DNA of 64,000 nt from Robertmurraya sp047302285 (GCF_047302285.1 NZ_CP154845.1:3410001-3474000), one strand, 5' to 3'. Counted from the first letter of the stretch, positions 18,755-27,884 are shown. Numbers and translations: made by a program. Notes: generated from the letters alone by a model not told the origin.

Positions 18755-19918
18755 GTGGTGGAAATTCGATTAAAGTTGACGGCTGTCTTACTGACCATCA
18801 CCGGAATCTTTGTGGCCAGTAATATTTATACTTTAATCCCGATTTATGAAAACGTTTCTCAATCTTTACACATTCATGAAAGTCATGTCGTTTTGGCGGG
18901 AAGTTTATTTTCCCTTTTTTATGCCATCGGTCTTTTATATTTCGGACCTGCCTCTGACCAATTTGGACGAAGAAATGTAATTATAGTCGGGATGCTAGCT
19001 TCAGCTTGTTCAACCTTAATGGTCGGATTGGTAGACGGAACTACCAGTCTTTATATTGCCCGCTGTCTTCAAGGCTTAACACTTGGAAGTTTTGCCCCAG
19101 TGGCTTTTGCCTTAATTTTTGATCTCTATTCTGCGAGAAAAAGGACACTTCTTCTAGTCTTTCTTAATACAGGCTTTCTAGTGGCTGGAATCCTTGGTCA
19201 ATTGATTAGCTCTACCATTACTTCTTTATCTACGTGGAATATGGTCTACTATTTTTTTGCGATATGCTATTTTATCCTTTTTCTCCTCAGTATACTCGTT
19301 TTGCCAATGTCAAAATTGCCACTTCGGGAAAATCGTTCTGTGTTCTCAATTATGACTTCCTTACTTAAAAATAAGTCAATCCTTAAATGTTACGGGATCA
19401 CTTTTACCCTGCTGTTTTCCTTCGTCTCTCTTTATGATGCCATTGGTCGTTTTTTTGGTGGTTCGCCTGAGCAACTTTTTAGTTTACGTGCAGTAGGTCT
19501 GACAGGTGCGATACTTTCCTTATTTACTGGAAGGATGATTGAGAAATTTGGTGTAGAACGTACGATGTTTACAGGCTTTGTCATCGGCATGCTCAGCTTG
19601 ATTTCGATGAGCATTTTTCATAGCTTGTTTGCCCTAATGGCATTATCGATATTATTTGTTGCCTCCATTTCTCTTCTCATTCCCACGATCATTACATTGA
19701 TTGGTACCCTAGGAGGGATTCATCGAGCAAAAGCACTCACTCTCTATTCCTTTGTTCTTTTAGCAGGCGCAAGCATCGCTTCACCTATCGTCATGCTTCT
19801 TAACTTCCAACTGGTTCTACTCCTTCTCGTGGCACTTTTTTTATTAAATTTCATTCTAGGAACGTTTCTCACACAGGAATTGGCACAAGAGCAGAATCAG
19901 GTGAACATGAATGCATGA
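18755..19918 (+). CDS. MFS transporter
   Basis: A major facilitator superfamily permease of 387 residues with about twelve hydrophobic segments. The A-motif between TM2 and TM3 is present (GPASDQFGRRNVII), followed by ARCLQGLTLGSF in TM4. It resembles drug/proton antiporters of the 12-TM DHA1 type, but the substrate cannot be read from the sequence. The start is uncertain among clustered GTG codons (18746, 18749, 18755, 18758). The one at 18755 has AGGTGG five bases upstream. It ends at a strong bidirectional terminator. Confidence 0.87.
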   Translation: MVEIRLKLTAVLLTITGIFVASNIYTLIPIYENVSQSLHIHESHVVLAGSLFSLFYAIGLLYFGPASDQFGRRNVIIVGMLASACSTLMVGLVDGTTSLYIARCLQGLTLGSFAPVAFALIFDLYSARKRTLLLVFLNTGFLVAGILGQLISSTITSLSTWNMVYYFFAICYFILFLLSILVLPMSKLPLRENRSVFSIMTSLLKNKSILKCYGITFTLLFSFVSLYDAIGRFFGGSPEQLFSLRAVGLTGAILSLFTGRMIEKFGVERTMFTGFVIGMLSLISMSIFHSLFALMALSILFVASISLLIPTIITLIGTLGGIHRAKALTLYSFVLLAGASIASPIVMLLNFQLVLLLLVALFLLNFILGTFLTQELAQEQNQVNMNA

Positions 19919-19951
19919 AAAAAATCGAGCACGTTTCGGCTCGATTTTTTT
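19919..19951. terminator. bidirectional terminator
   Basis: A-run, ATCGAGC arm, eight-base loop, GCTCGAT arm, T-run; it sits between the convergent MFS and acyl-CoA ligase genes. Confidence 0.9.
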
Positions 19952-21453
19952 CATTTAACTAATCGTTCTATTCCTATTTCGTGAAGACGCTTTTTATCTA
20001 TTTTGCCAACATGGGTTTTGGGGAGCTCTGACAAAAAATGAAAGACTTTCGGAATTTTATATGTCCCGAGCTTATAGGAGCAATAGGTTTTCAATTCTTC
20101 ACTTGAAAGAGCTCCATCCGTTTTCAGTACAACAAAAGCAGTGACCATTTCGCCCCATTTCCTATCTGACAAACCTATCACAGCTACTTCATCAACAAGG
20201 GGATGGGAAGCAAGGCAATGTTCCACCTCTAGCGGATAAACATTTTCTCCACCTGTGATAATCATATCTTTTTTTCTGCCGACGATATAAAAATAGCCTT
20301 CCTCATCTTTTTTCGCCAAGTCCCCTGTGAAAATCCACCCATCCTTCATCGTCTCTGCCGTTGCCTTTTTATTATTCCAGTAGTATTCAAAGGAATGTTT
20401 CCCTTTTATGAGGACTTCACCCACTTCATTAGCAAGAGGCTCTTCACCATTCGCATTTATTAGTTTGATCGAATTGAATATCATTGGTTTTCCGACCGAT
20501 CCAAGCTTGTGGATCGCATCCTTTGGATCAATAAAAAAATTATTTGGACCAGCCTCCGTCAACCCATACCCTTCTTTGAACAAGATACCTTTTTTATGAA
20601 AGGCTTCATAGATTTCAAGAGGGCAAGGAGCTCCACCTGATAAAAAAGTCTTCATGGACGCAAACGTATTTTCCTTAAAAGCTGAGGTCTCAACCATCAT
20701 CTGATACATGGTCGGAACTAACAAAACGATCGTACATTGATGAGCATTTATATTATGGATCGCTGCCTCTGGTTTGAAGTCATTTGCGATGACTACCTTT
20801 CCCCCCGCCATTAAAATCGGGATCGATAAAGCATTCAATCCACCTGTATGAAAAAGGGGCATATACGTTAAAGTCGTATCTTCATTTGTTAAATTCCAAC
20901 TAATAATCGTATTTATTCCATTCCAGATGATCGATCGGTGTGACAACACTACGCCTTTCGGTTTTCCTGTTGTCCCCCCAGTATAAATAATCGCCAGAGG
21001 CTCTTCTTCTTGTAGCGTCAACACTCCATCCCAACTCAGACTACCTTTTTCAAAATCCAGCTCGCTTAATTGAAAGATTTGATATGGCTTAAATAACTCG
21101 TTTTCCATATTCTCTTTAAAGCTTTCATGGAAACCGATTAATTTTGGTGAACAATCCTGCAAAATATAGGCAATCTCATGAAATGACAGTCTCCAATTAA
21201 TTGGGACAAATACTGCACCTAGTTTCATACAAGCGCAAAGTAACTGAAAGTAGCAAACATTGTTCGGAGATAAAAGGGCAATCCGGTCCCCCTTCCTTAC
21301 CCCATGTCTATATAACCAATTTGCCGTTTCCTGACACAATTGGTTGAGTTCGGCAAATGTCCATTTATTCTCTTCTTCTGCATCAATCAAGGCTACTACA
21401 TTTGGTGTTAATCTCGCCCTATTTGCTAACCAGTCCAGCTCCCACCTCACCAC
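19951..21453 (-). CDS. AMP-forming acyl-CoA synthetase of the LIV/KAS III cluster
   Basis: An ANL-superfamily ligase of 500 residues that would convert a carboxylic acid to its CoA thioester. P-loop AIIYTGGTTGKPKGVVLSHRS (about 151) has TGG in place of the usual SGG or TSG, then GYGLTEAGPN, GWIFTGDLA, VGRKKDMIITGGENVYP and the catalytic lysine in KTHVGKIDKK. Length and the short N-terminus are like bacterial class ligases acting on aromatic or short/medium acids, but the substrate is open. The GTG start follows GAGGGAGAG. It has its own promoter with 11-bp-spaced TGTAAC repeats, the same as the LIV operon, so I place it in the same regulon. Confidence 0.88.
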   Translation of the reverse strand: MVRWELDWLANRARLTPNVVALIDAEEENKWTFAELNQLCQETANWLYRHGVRKGDRIALLSPNNVCYFQLLCACMKLGAVFVPINWRLSFHEIAYILQDCSPKLIGFHESFKENMENELFKPYQIFQLSELDFEKGSLSWDGVLTLQEEEPLAIIYTGGTTGKPKGVVLSHRSIIWNGINTIISWNLTNEDTTLTYMPLFHTGGLNALSIPILMAGGKVVIANDFKPEAAIHNINAHQCTIVLLVPTMYQMMVETSAFKENTFASMKTFLSGGAPCPLEIYEAFHKKGILFKEGYGLTEAGPNNFFIDPKDAIHKLGSVGKPMIFNSIKLINANGEEPLANEVGEVLIKGKHSFEYYWNNKKATAETMKDGWIFTGDLAKKDEEGYFYIVGRKKDMIITGGENVYPLEVEHCLASHPLVDEVAVIGLSDRKWGEMVTAFVVLKTDGALSSEELKTYCSYKLGTYKIPKVFHFLSELPKTHVGKIDKKRLHEIGIERLVK

Positions 21454-21480
21454 AATCTCTCCCTCTTTCTTGATGAATCG

Positions 21481-21513
21481 ATTGTAACTGGAATGGGTTA
21501 CAAGACAGTTACA
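21481..21513 (-). promoter_or_regulatory. candidate BTAD-activator promoter of the acyl-CoA ligase
   Basis: On the minus strand TGTAAC at 21513-21508 is repeated at 21502-21497, a step of exactly 11 bp, and TACAAT (-10-like) at 21486-21481 follows after 10 bases. There is no recognisable -35. The same geometry is found before the LIV binding-protein gene at 29193-29225. Confidence 0.6.
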
Positions 21514-21516
21514 TAG

Positions 21517-21545
21517 AAAAAAGTAGCCAAAAGCAGCTACTTTTC
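21517..21545 (-). terminator. terminator at the end of the LIV/KAS III operon
   Basis: AAAGTAGC and GCTACTTT arms with a ten-base internal region and a T6 run on the minus strand, six bases after the SDR stop. Confidence 0.75.
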
Positions 21546-21550
21546 ATCCA

Positions 21551-22291
21551 TCACATCATGATCCCACCGTCCACATGCAAGGTCGTGCCGTTCACATATT
21601 TCGCCTCATCAGATGCTAGAAAAAGATAGGCATTCGCGATATCTTGCGGTTCACCAAGATGACCTAGTGGAACTACCATCTTCATTTGCTCGATCACCTT
21701 TTCCGGTACCTGAGCAGTCATTCCCGTAGCAATGAATCCTGGGGCAACAGCGTTAACTGTGATTCCCTTTCGACCAAGCTCCTTTGCCCATGTTTTCGTC
21801 ATTCCAACAATTCCTGCTTTTGAAGCAGCATAATTGGTCTGACCAATATTTCCATACACCCCAGAGACAGAAGACGTATTAATAATCCGGCCTTTTCCTT
21901 TTGCTAAAAATATCGGTAATACCGCTTGTGTACAATGGAAGACACCCGTAAGATTCACATCAATGACCTTCTGAAAATCGTCTACCGACAACTTCGCAAG
22001 CATCCCATCTTTTGTAATGCCTGCATTGTTAATCAAAATATCAACATCACCAAAATGTTCCATTACGTTTTGAACCATACTATCAACACTACTTCTATTC
22101 GAAACATCCACTTGAAAAAAAGCTGCCTCATAACCTTGTTCCCTCAATATCTTTGCTTTAACACTGCCTATCTCCTCATCAAAATCTGTAATAGCCACTT
22201 TTGCCCCTTCACGGACAAAGGTTTCTGCCGCTGCGAAACCAATGCCACCAGCCCCCCCTGTGATAATAGCCACTTTTTCTTGTAATCTCAT
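21551..22291 (-). CDS. short-chain dehydrogenase/reductase (FabG-like)
   Basis: A classical SDR of 246 residues that should reduce a 3-oxoacyl thioester (ACP or CoA) or oxidise the hydroxy form with NAD(P). It has TGGAGGIG cofactor loop (11-18), NNAG (88-91), catalytic Ser141, Tyr154 and Lys158 (NTSSVSG, YAASK), and PGFIATGM. It is very close to FabG/PhaB in all these motifs. The chromosomal fabG would normally lie in a fabD-fabG-acpP cluster, so this is an extra copy. An aspartate after beta-2 (ITDFDE) favours NAD over NADP. Two adjacent ATGs are possible; the second has better spacing from GGAGG. It is the last gene of the LIV operon. Confidence 0.88.
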   Translation of the reverse strand: MRLQEKVAIITGGAGGIGFAAAETFVREGAKVAITDFDEEIGSVKAKILREQGYEAAFFQVDVSNRSSVDSMVQNVMEHFGDVDILINNAGITKDGMLAKLSVDDFQKVIDVNLTGVFHCTQAVLPIFLAKGKGRIINTSSVSGVYGNIGQTNYAASKAGIVGMTKTWAKELGRKGITVNAVAPGFIATGMTAQVPEKVIEQMKMVVPLGHLGEPQDIANAYLFLASDEAKYVNGTTLHVDGGIMM

Positions 22292-22342
22292 CATTCATCC
22301 TCCAAACTTCACATTCGACAAAATTTGCCCATTTAAATTTTA

Positions 22343-23242
22343 TTAAGATAAAAAGTCTGTCATCACCTGTAATAGTTGATCTAAATCATCAACTAATGGC
22401 GAATGACCACTATCCTTAAGTTCTACAAATCTTGCATTTTCTCCTAGATCACTCATAATTTCTTCTGCCATTTTTTCAGAAATAACTAAATCTCGCTCCC
22501 CACGAAGGACGAGAGTCGGGATCACAATGTCTTTCGCTTGATTACTTCCATCCGTCAATCCGTTATGAACGGGGCTGATATTAAAGGTATTCAAAGCGTG
22601 GTATACTTCTGCTAAATTTCTTTGTGTCAGCATATCATCGACATATTCCTCGTAAAGCACTGGATCAGGTTGGTTTTTCGTATAAATAAGCATATTCCAC
22701 GTTGCCTTTAGTACTTCTCGATTACGTGCATCATAGGCGCCTTGAATAGCGACTGTTTTACTATCCTTTTTCACATCTTCATATGTTTGAAGGCGCATAC
22801 TTAAATCGACTTGACCATCTGCTGTGAGACCGAAAAATGGATATCCTCTTGTCGAAGCGGATGCCAATAGAACAAGCTTTTCACATATCCCTGGATATTC
22901 AGTCACAAACTGCATCCCCACGGCACCACCCGTTGACCAGCCGACAATAGAAAAGTCAGTTAAACCTATGCTCTCAATGAAACGCTTTATATCATCTGAG
23001 AAATCTTTAATCGATTGGATCGGTTGATTATAGCTTGAGTGTCCAAAGCCACGGAGATCAACTGCGATAATTTTAAAGCTCGGATCGATCTTTTCAATGA
23101 CTAAATCCCAATGTTTCGATGATGTCATATTGCCATGGATGAGCAATAGCTTCTTCTCTCCACCTATTCTTTCACGATAAGCAATCGTTTCTCCGTTGGC
23201 GATTTCAACTTTTTTTAGCTCCATCTCTACATTCATCTTCAT
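22343..23242 (-). CDS. alpha/beta hydrolase
   Basis: A 299-residue alpha/beta hydrolase-fold enzyme with oxyanion-hole HGN (36-38), nucleophile elbow GWSTG (Ser103), an aspartate in LRGERDLVIS and the histidine in DSGHSPL. The VDLRGFGHSS motif is typical of C-C bond hydrolases, lactonases and haloperoxidase-like esterases. I cannot choose among these. Start and the upstream KAS III stop overlap as ATGA, so the two are translationally coupled, and the enzymes probably work on successive intermediates. The frame is open 36 bases further, but the ATG at 23242 has the GGGGGAAAG site. Confidence 0.88.
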   Translation of the reverse strand: MKMNVEMELKKVEIANGETIAYRERIGGEKKLLLIHGNMTSSKHWDLVIEKIDPSFKIIAVDLRGFGHSSYNQPIQSIKDFSDDIKRFIESIGLTDFSIVGWSTGGAVGMQFVTEYPGICEKLVLLASASTRGYPFFGLTADGQVDLSMRLQTYEDVKKDSKTVAIQGAYDARNREVLKATWNMLIYTKNQPDPVLYEEYVDDMLTQRNLAEVYHALNTFNISPVHNGLTDGSNQAKDIVIPTLVLRGERDLVISEKMAEEIMSDLGENARFVELKDSGHSPLVDDLDQLLQVMTDFLS

Positions 23243-24246
23243 ATCGCTTTCCCCCATCGAATGGTTGTGGCACCCCAAGCATAGCCAATTCCAGCACTGA
23301 CTAAAACGACAACATTTCCATCTTTAAGTCTGTCTTCTTGCTCAGCCAGCTCAAGTGACAATATTTGATCGATTTGACCAATATGACCGAAATTGTCAAG
23401 ATAAATAGAGTGCCCAGAAGACAATCCTAATTCCCTTAATACATATTCATGTGCCGATCTTTTCATGTGTAGCAACCCAACATAGTCAATATCGTCTTGT
23501 GAGTAGCCGCTCTTTTTAAGCGATGTACGAATGACCTTTAAGAAATTCGTCATCGATTTTGACTCTAAGCGTTTCTTCATTCCCTCAGGATCGAGGACAT
23601 CTAATTGATGCAAGTGGAGATTATTCTTCGTCAGTGGATGTTTCGTACCTCCTGCTACAACCACGACATCCTCAGAAAAGCTTCCATCGGTCATCAATTC
23701 TGATTCCAACACGACATTTTCATCAAATCCTTTTTGTAAAAGAATCGCTCCTCCCCCTGCACCGAGATTGAACATGAATCGAACATTTTGATTCTCGTAA
23801 TCTATGAAGTCCACATTGCGATAACCCCCAGCGAGAAGAACAAGCTTGATGTTTTCATCTGCTATCATCATATCCTTGGCTAGTTTGAGAGCCATGATGG
23901 TTGTACCGCATCTTAATGCGACATCAAATGCCCAAGCGTTGGTCGCACCTATTTCTTCTTGTAGCTTAATACCAGCAGTCCATAATGGATATTCCTTATG
24001 TTCCTCTCCAATATATATAACGAGATCGATTTCAAGTGGCTCTATCCCTGCCTTCTCAATCGCCTTTTTTGCCGCAATAATTCCCATCGTACAAGTATGA
24101 TCTTCAGCACCAGGGATCGGTTTTCTCTTAATCCCCATTTTTTCTTCCACAATCATAGTAGGTATTCCTGCTTTTTTCGCGATATCTTCCCCAGTTAAAA
24201 ATGGTTCTGGAATATAAGTCGCCAAACTTCGGATTCCAATATTCAA
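23239..24246 (-). CDS. beta-ketoacyl synthase III (FabH-like) family enzyme
   Basis: A thiolase-fold condensing enzyme of 335 residues. The catalytic triad of KAS III is visible: Cys113 in ALRCGTT, His260 in LLHMKRS and Asn285 in LDNFGHIGQ. The usual FabH signatures HQAN and GNTSAAS are replaced, so this is a divergent branch and unlikely to be the housekeeping FabH. It may condense, or cleave, a beta-keto thioester. The TTG at 24246 has GAGGTG six bases upstream; the GTG three codons earlier lies inside that site. It is coupled to the hydrolase by an ATGA overlap. Confidence 0.85.
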   Translation of the reverse strand: MNIGIRSLATYIPEPFLTGEDIAKKAGIPTMIVEEKMGIKRKPIPGAEDHTCTMGIIAAKKAIEKAGIEPLEIDLVIYIGEEHKEYPLWTAGIKLQEEIGATNAWAFDVALRCGTTIMALKLAKDMMIADENIKLVLLAGGYRNVDFIDYENQNVRFMFNLGAGGGAILLQKGFDENVVLESELMTDGSFSEDVVVVAGGTKHPLTKNNLHLHQLDVLDPEGMKKRLESKSMTNFLKVIRTSLKKSGYSQDDIDYVGLLHMKRSAHEYVLRELGLSSGHSIYLDNFGHIGQIDQILSLELAEQEDRLKDGNVVVLVSAGIGYAWGATTIRWGKAI

Positions 24247-24261
24247 TCCATTCACCTCAAT

Positions 24262-24441
24262 TTAAGATTCCCCGACAATCTTTTTCATAAAATGGGTTGC
24301 TTCCTCAATCGTTTCAAACAACATTTCCTCATTCTCCTGTACATGAGTTACTTTAATACGCCATTTCTTTCTATATGAATCTTGTTCCACCTCAGATAAA
24401 TGGAAGCGAACAATAAATGAGGCAATTTGTGTTTGCTCCAT
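24262..24441 (-). CDS. small hypothetical protein of the LIV/KAS III operon
   Basis: A 59-residue soluble protein of mixed charge that I do not recognise. Tryptophan and aromatic residues suggest a small folded domain (YRKKWRIKVTHV then a helix ETIEEATHFMKKI). The ATG at 24441 follows GGGGGATG. It sits between the LIV permease (11-base gap) and the KAS III gene (15-base gap), so it is a true operon member and may be an accessory of the enzymes. Confidence 0.7.
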   Translation of the reverse strand: MEQTQIASFIVRFHLSEVEQDSYRKKWRIKVTHVQENEEMLFETIEEATHFMKKIVGES

Positions 24442-24452
24442 GCACATCCCCC

Positions 24453-25463
24453 TTAACTAATTGATTTTTGCTGGTCGGACTTTTGTACCTGTTTTTTTTT
24501 AGATTTGAGTGTCCATTTGCGCAATGTGCCCACAATTCCAAGCGGGAAAAACATGACGGCTAAAATGTAAATAATCCCGAAAAAGATGATCCACCGTTCA
24601 AAGATCCAATGTACTTTTGCTAGCTCTGTCAACCAATGATGAGCAAATTCAATCAATCCTGCACCTAATATTGCTCCTACTAGTGTTCCTACTCCACCAA
24701 TGATCGTCATCAATAAAGCGTCCAGTGTAATATCCATGGCGAAAACACTGGTATTCACAAAACGAAGTGACAGCGCATAGAGAATTCCTGCAAAACCTGC
24801 AATCACACCTGACACAACACTTGCGATAATTTTGTATTGAAGAACTTTGTATCCTAATGACTCCGTTCGTTGCTCGTTTTCTCGAATCGCTTGAAGGACC
24901 TTCCCAACTGGTGAGTACGTAAAGCGATTCAAAAATAGAAAGATAATAATCATAGAACCAAGACAGATTAAATAAAAATCCATTCTATCTTTAAAGATTT
25001 CAGGTGTTCGAAATGTAAATCCATCATTTCCATAAGTCATGCTTCTCCATTTCTCGGCCAGTACTAGAAACAAACTGGCGAAGGCTAACGTTAGCATCGC
25101 ATAGAAATGACTTTTCAGACGCAAAGTTAACAAGCCAACAAAATAACTAAGAAGAGCTGTTATGACAACCGTTATCCCAACCGCAAGAAAGAAATAGGGA
25201 ATAGTTGGTTCAAATTGCTTCATCACAATCCCAATCGTATAGGCTCCAATCCCGAAAAACATCGCGTGCCCGAAAGAGACAATTCCAGTAAATCCAAGGA
25301 GTAAGTCATAGCTCATCGCAAAAATCGAAAAAATAAACACTTGTGTAAAAAGAATCATGATCGATCGGGAATCATTGATGAACGGGAAAAGGAGAAGCAG
25401 AAAGGCGATGACAAAATAAATGATATTTTTTCGATTCGTAACATATTCTTTCACTGCTCTCAC
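24453..25463 (-). CDS. LIV-type ABC transporter permease (LivM family)
   Basis: A 336-residue inner-membrane permease with eight to ten hydrophobic segments and the LivM-type motifs YDLLLGFTGIVSFGHAMFFG and GNDGFTF, plus the EAA-like loop around LQAIRENEQRTESLGY that contacts the ATPases. With LivH it forms the channel of a hydrophobic amino-acid or carboxylate importer. The GTG at 25463 overlaps the LivH stop as GTGA; a GTG nine bases later has better spacing from AAGGGG and is a real alternative. A basic C-terminal tail (KSKKKQVQKS) is present. Confidence 0.9.
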   Translation of the reverse strand: MRAVKEYVTNRKNIIYFVIAFLLLLFPFINDSRSIMILFTQVFIFSIFAMSYDLLLGFTGIVSFGHAMFFGIGAYTIGIVMKQFEPTIPYFFLAVGITVVITALLSYFVGLLTLRLKSHFYAMLTLAFASLFLVLAEKWRSMTYGNDGFTFRTPEIFKDRMDFYLICLGSMIIIFLFLNRFTYSPVGKVLQAIRENEQRTESLGYKVLQYKIIASVVSGVIAGFAGILYALSLRFVNTSVFAMDITLDALLMTIIGGVGTLVGAILGAGLIEFAHHWLTELAKVHWIFERWIIFFGIIYILAVMFFPLGIVGTLRKWTLKSKKKQVQKSDQQKSIS

Positions 25464-26320
25464 CCCTTCAACCTAAATAAGCCTTGTGGCCTAAATATTA
25501 ATACGATAGCCATGAGTAACATATTGGCAGCAAGAGCCAGATCGGGAACATAATACGCCATAAATGAACCAGACAAGCCTACTAAAATAGCAGCTAAAAT
25601 CGAACCTGGAAAGCTCCCCATGCCTCCAATTACCACTACAATGAACGCGAGAATGGCAAATTCCATTCCCATCTCTGCATGTATGACACCAGAATACGGG
25701 CCAAGAAGCACGCCTCCGAGAGCAGCCATCCCTGCCCCCACCATAAAGACAAGCATAAAGACCTTCTTAATATTAATTCCAAGTGCTTGCACCATTTCTT
25801 TGTTCATCACACCAGCTCGGACCACTAGACCGATCTTTGTATTTTTCAAGACATACTGAACAGCCATAAATACAAGGAGGCCAATAACAATAATGAAGAC
25901 ACGGTATTTAATGATGATGATTCCCCCAAGTTCCCAACTCCCTTTCAAAAAGTCGGGAGCCGTTGAGGAAAGCTGATTCGGTCCCCAAACAACCTTCAAT
26001 AATTCGGATAAGACAAGCATGAGACCAAGGGTTATTAAGATTTGTTGTACATGATTTCCATACACCGGCTTGATAATAAATCGTTCTGTTATCAGTCCAA
26101 GTATTAAGCCTGTCGCAACAGCTCCCACAATGCCAATGAAAAAACTACCTGTCACGCCATAGAGCCATGTCCCACTGTATGCTCCCCATGCGAACAAGCC
26201 ACCATGGGCAAAATTCAACACGTCCATCAATCCAAAAATCAGCGTTAACCCTGCTGCCAAAAGGAATATAAGCATTCCTGTCGCGAGGCCATTTAATGTC
26301 AAATTAACGAGTACTTCCAA
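25460..26320 (-). CDS. LIV-type ABC transporter permease (LivH family)
   Basis: A 286-residue permease with about eight membrane segments and LivH hallmarks: GLTLIFGLMDVLNFAHGGLFAWGAY near the start, MNKEMVQALGINIKKVF as coupling loop, and the VVVIGGMGSFPGSILAAILVG box. I take the TTG at 26320 (AGGAGG eight bases upstream) as start; the frame is open to 26344 but those codons lack a site. It overlaps LivM by four bases. Confidence 0.9.
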   Translation of the reverse strand: MEVLVNLTLNGLATGMLIFLLAAGLTLIFGLMDVLNFAHGGLFAWGAYSGTWLYGVTGSFFIGIVGAVATGLILGLITERFIIKPVYGNHVQQILITLGLMLVLSELLKVVWGPNQLSSTAPDFLKGSWELGGIIIIKYRVFIIVIGLLVFMAVQYVLKNTKIGLVVRAGVMNKEMVQALGINIKKVFMLVFMVGAGMAALGGVLLGPYSGVIHAEMGMEFAILAFIVVVIGGMGSFPGSILAAILVGLSGSFMAYYVPDLALAANMLLMAIVLIFRPQGLFRLKG

Positions 26321-26336
26321 GCTTCCTTCCTCCTTC

Positions 26337-27044
26337 CTACGCAATTCCCAAATACTTTCTTCTCAAGTCATCATCATCTTTGAGCACCTGCATTGCTCCA
26401 TCATGAACTGTACGTCCGTCATCAATAATGTAAAAACAATCACCTATGGTACTGGCCATCATAAAGTTTTGCTCTACGAGGACAATTGTTGTTTTATCCT
26501 TCATTTCTACAATCGATTCCATCACTTTTTCAACGACAATTGGTGCTAAGCCCTTACTCGGTTCATCAATGAGAAGCAGTTCATTATCATTCACATAGGC
26601 TCTAGCGATGGAAAGCATTTGTTTCTGTCCACCACTTAAAAGACCACCTGGCTTTTTCCAAAATGTTTTTAAATCAGGAAATAAATCTAAAATATAGTGC
26701 AAACGCTCATTCGTGCGATCACTTTCTTTTTTCATAGCTACCTTCATATTTTCTTCAACCGATAATTCTCCAAATATGCCTTGGTCCTCAGGCACGTAAC
26801 CAATTCCCTTTTGGGCAACCGTATACGTGGGAAGTGATTGAATCTCTTCACCGTTAAATGAAATCATTCCTTTTGAGGCAGGATTCAGTCCCATAATGGT
26901 TCTTAACGTTGTCGTCTTACCAGCCCCATTTCTGCCAAGTAAAACCGTTACCTCCCCGCGACGAACTTCTAAAGAAATGCCTTGTAAAATATGAAACTGG
27001 CCAATATGTGTTTCGACTTCATCCAACTTTAATTGAATACTCAA
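26337..27044 (-). CDS. LIV-type ABC transporter ATPase (LivF family)
   Basis: A 235-residue ATP-binding subunit with Walker A GRNGAGKTT, Q-loop in IGYVPEDQGIFGELSV, signature LLSGGQKQM, Walker B LLLIDEPSKGL and the H-loop replaced by glutamine in VLVEQNF, as is normal for LivF. The start is TTG and overlaps the LivG stop as TTGA. AGGAGGG lies upstream. Together with LivG it powers import. Confidence 0.92.
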   Translation of the reverse strand: MSIQLKLDEVETHIGQFHILQGISLEVRRGEVTVLLGRNGAGKTTTLRTIMGLNPASKGMISFNGEEIQSLPTYTVAQKGIGYVPEDQGIFGELSVEENMKVAMKKESDRTNERLHYILDLFPDLKTFWKKPGGLLSGGQKQMLSIARAYVNDNELLLIDEPSKGLAPIVVEKVMESIVEMKDKTTIVLVEQNFMMASTIGDCFYIIDDGRTVHDGAMQVLKDDDDLRRKYLGIA

Positions 27045-27796
27045 GAGTGAATCCCTCCTAAGTAAGCTGATTGCACCATTTCATTTTCCATGATTTCAGC
27101 TGGTGTTCCATCAGCTAGTAATCGACCATTAAATAACACCATCACCGTGTCAGACAAATCTAGAATCATATCCATCTTGTGCTCGATTAATAGAATCGTT
27201 CGATCTCCTTTTTCTTTAATTCGACGAATCATATCTAAGATCGCCGGGACTTCTTCCAAGGACATGCCTGCGGTAGGCTCATCTAATAAAAGGACCTCTG
27301 TATTTAAGGCAAGGAGCATCGCAATTTCCAATTTTCTTTTCTCACCATGGGCTAAATTGCTCGCAAGCATTTCTTTCTTATCATCTAACAGAACCAGTTC
27401 AAGCCACTCTAATGCTTTTTCTTCTACTTTCCGATATTTTTTAAAATGGGTCAGCATTTGATAGCGAATGCCTGCCTGCGATTGAACCGCTAAACGAACA
27501 TTTTCAAGTACGGTTAAGTTCGGGAATACATTGGTAATTTGAAATGATCTTCCGATGCCTTTACGGGTTCTTTCGGTCGGTGAAAGCTTTGTAATCTTTT
27601 CCCCTCGAAAGAAAATCTCTCCCTCTGTTGGAGTAAGCTGACCGCTTAATAAATTGAAGAAAGTTGTTTTGCCCGCTCCATTTGGACCAATGATAGATTT
27701 AAATTGGTTGGCAGGCACTGATATATCGACGTGCTCGACTGCTACATGCCCTCCAAACGCAATCGTTAATTCCTTTGTTTCAATTAAAGCTTCCAT
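27041..27796 (-). CDS. LIV-type ABC transporter ATPase (LivG family)
   Basis: A 251-residue ATPase: Walker A GPNGAGKTT, RSFQITNVFPNLTVLENV, signature NLAHGEKRKLEIAMLL (LAHGE in place of LSGGQ, usual for LivG), Walker B VLLLDEPTAGMS and LLIEHKMD. The ATG has AGGAGG upstream. It is the first gene after a hairpin that follows the binding-protein gene. Confidence 0.93.
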   Translation of the reverse strand: MEALIETKELTIAFGGHVAVEHVDISVPANQFKSIIGPNGAGKTTFFNLLSGQLTPTEGEIFFRGEKITKLSPTERTRKGIGRSFQITNVFPNLTVLENVRLAVQSQAGIRYQMLTHFKKYRKVEEKALEWLELVLLDDKKEMLASNLAHGEKRKLEIAMLLALNTEVLLLDEPTAGMSLEEVPAILDMIRRIKEKGDRTILLIEHKMDMILDLSDTVMVLFNGRLLADGTPAEIMENEMVQSAYLGGIHS

Positions 27797-27849
27797 TCCA
27801 CTTCCTCCTTACTATTCCGAAACGATTTTTCCATTCCTTGTGAAAAGAG

Positions 27850-27869
27850 CCTCGGTAAATTACCGAAGC
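27850..27869 (-). terminator. hairpin between binding protein and LivG, possible attenuator
   Basis: TCGGTAA and TTACCGA arms with a one-base loop, followed on the minus strand by GCTCTTTTC. It is in the 88-base gap between the binding-protein gene and livG. Partial termination here would give excess binding protein, as is common for ABC importers. Confidence 0.55.
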
Positions 27870-27884
27870 CCAGGGTTCCCTGAA

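Noticed and set aside
21483..21502. Inverted pair TGTAAC/GTTACA, eight bases apart, as a separate palindromic operator
   Set aside because: One arm is partly the -10 hexamer; the 11-bp direct repeat explains the sequence better and is matched at the LIV promoter.
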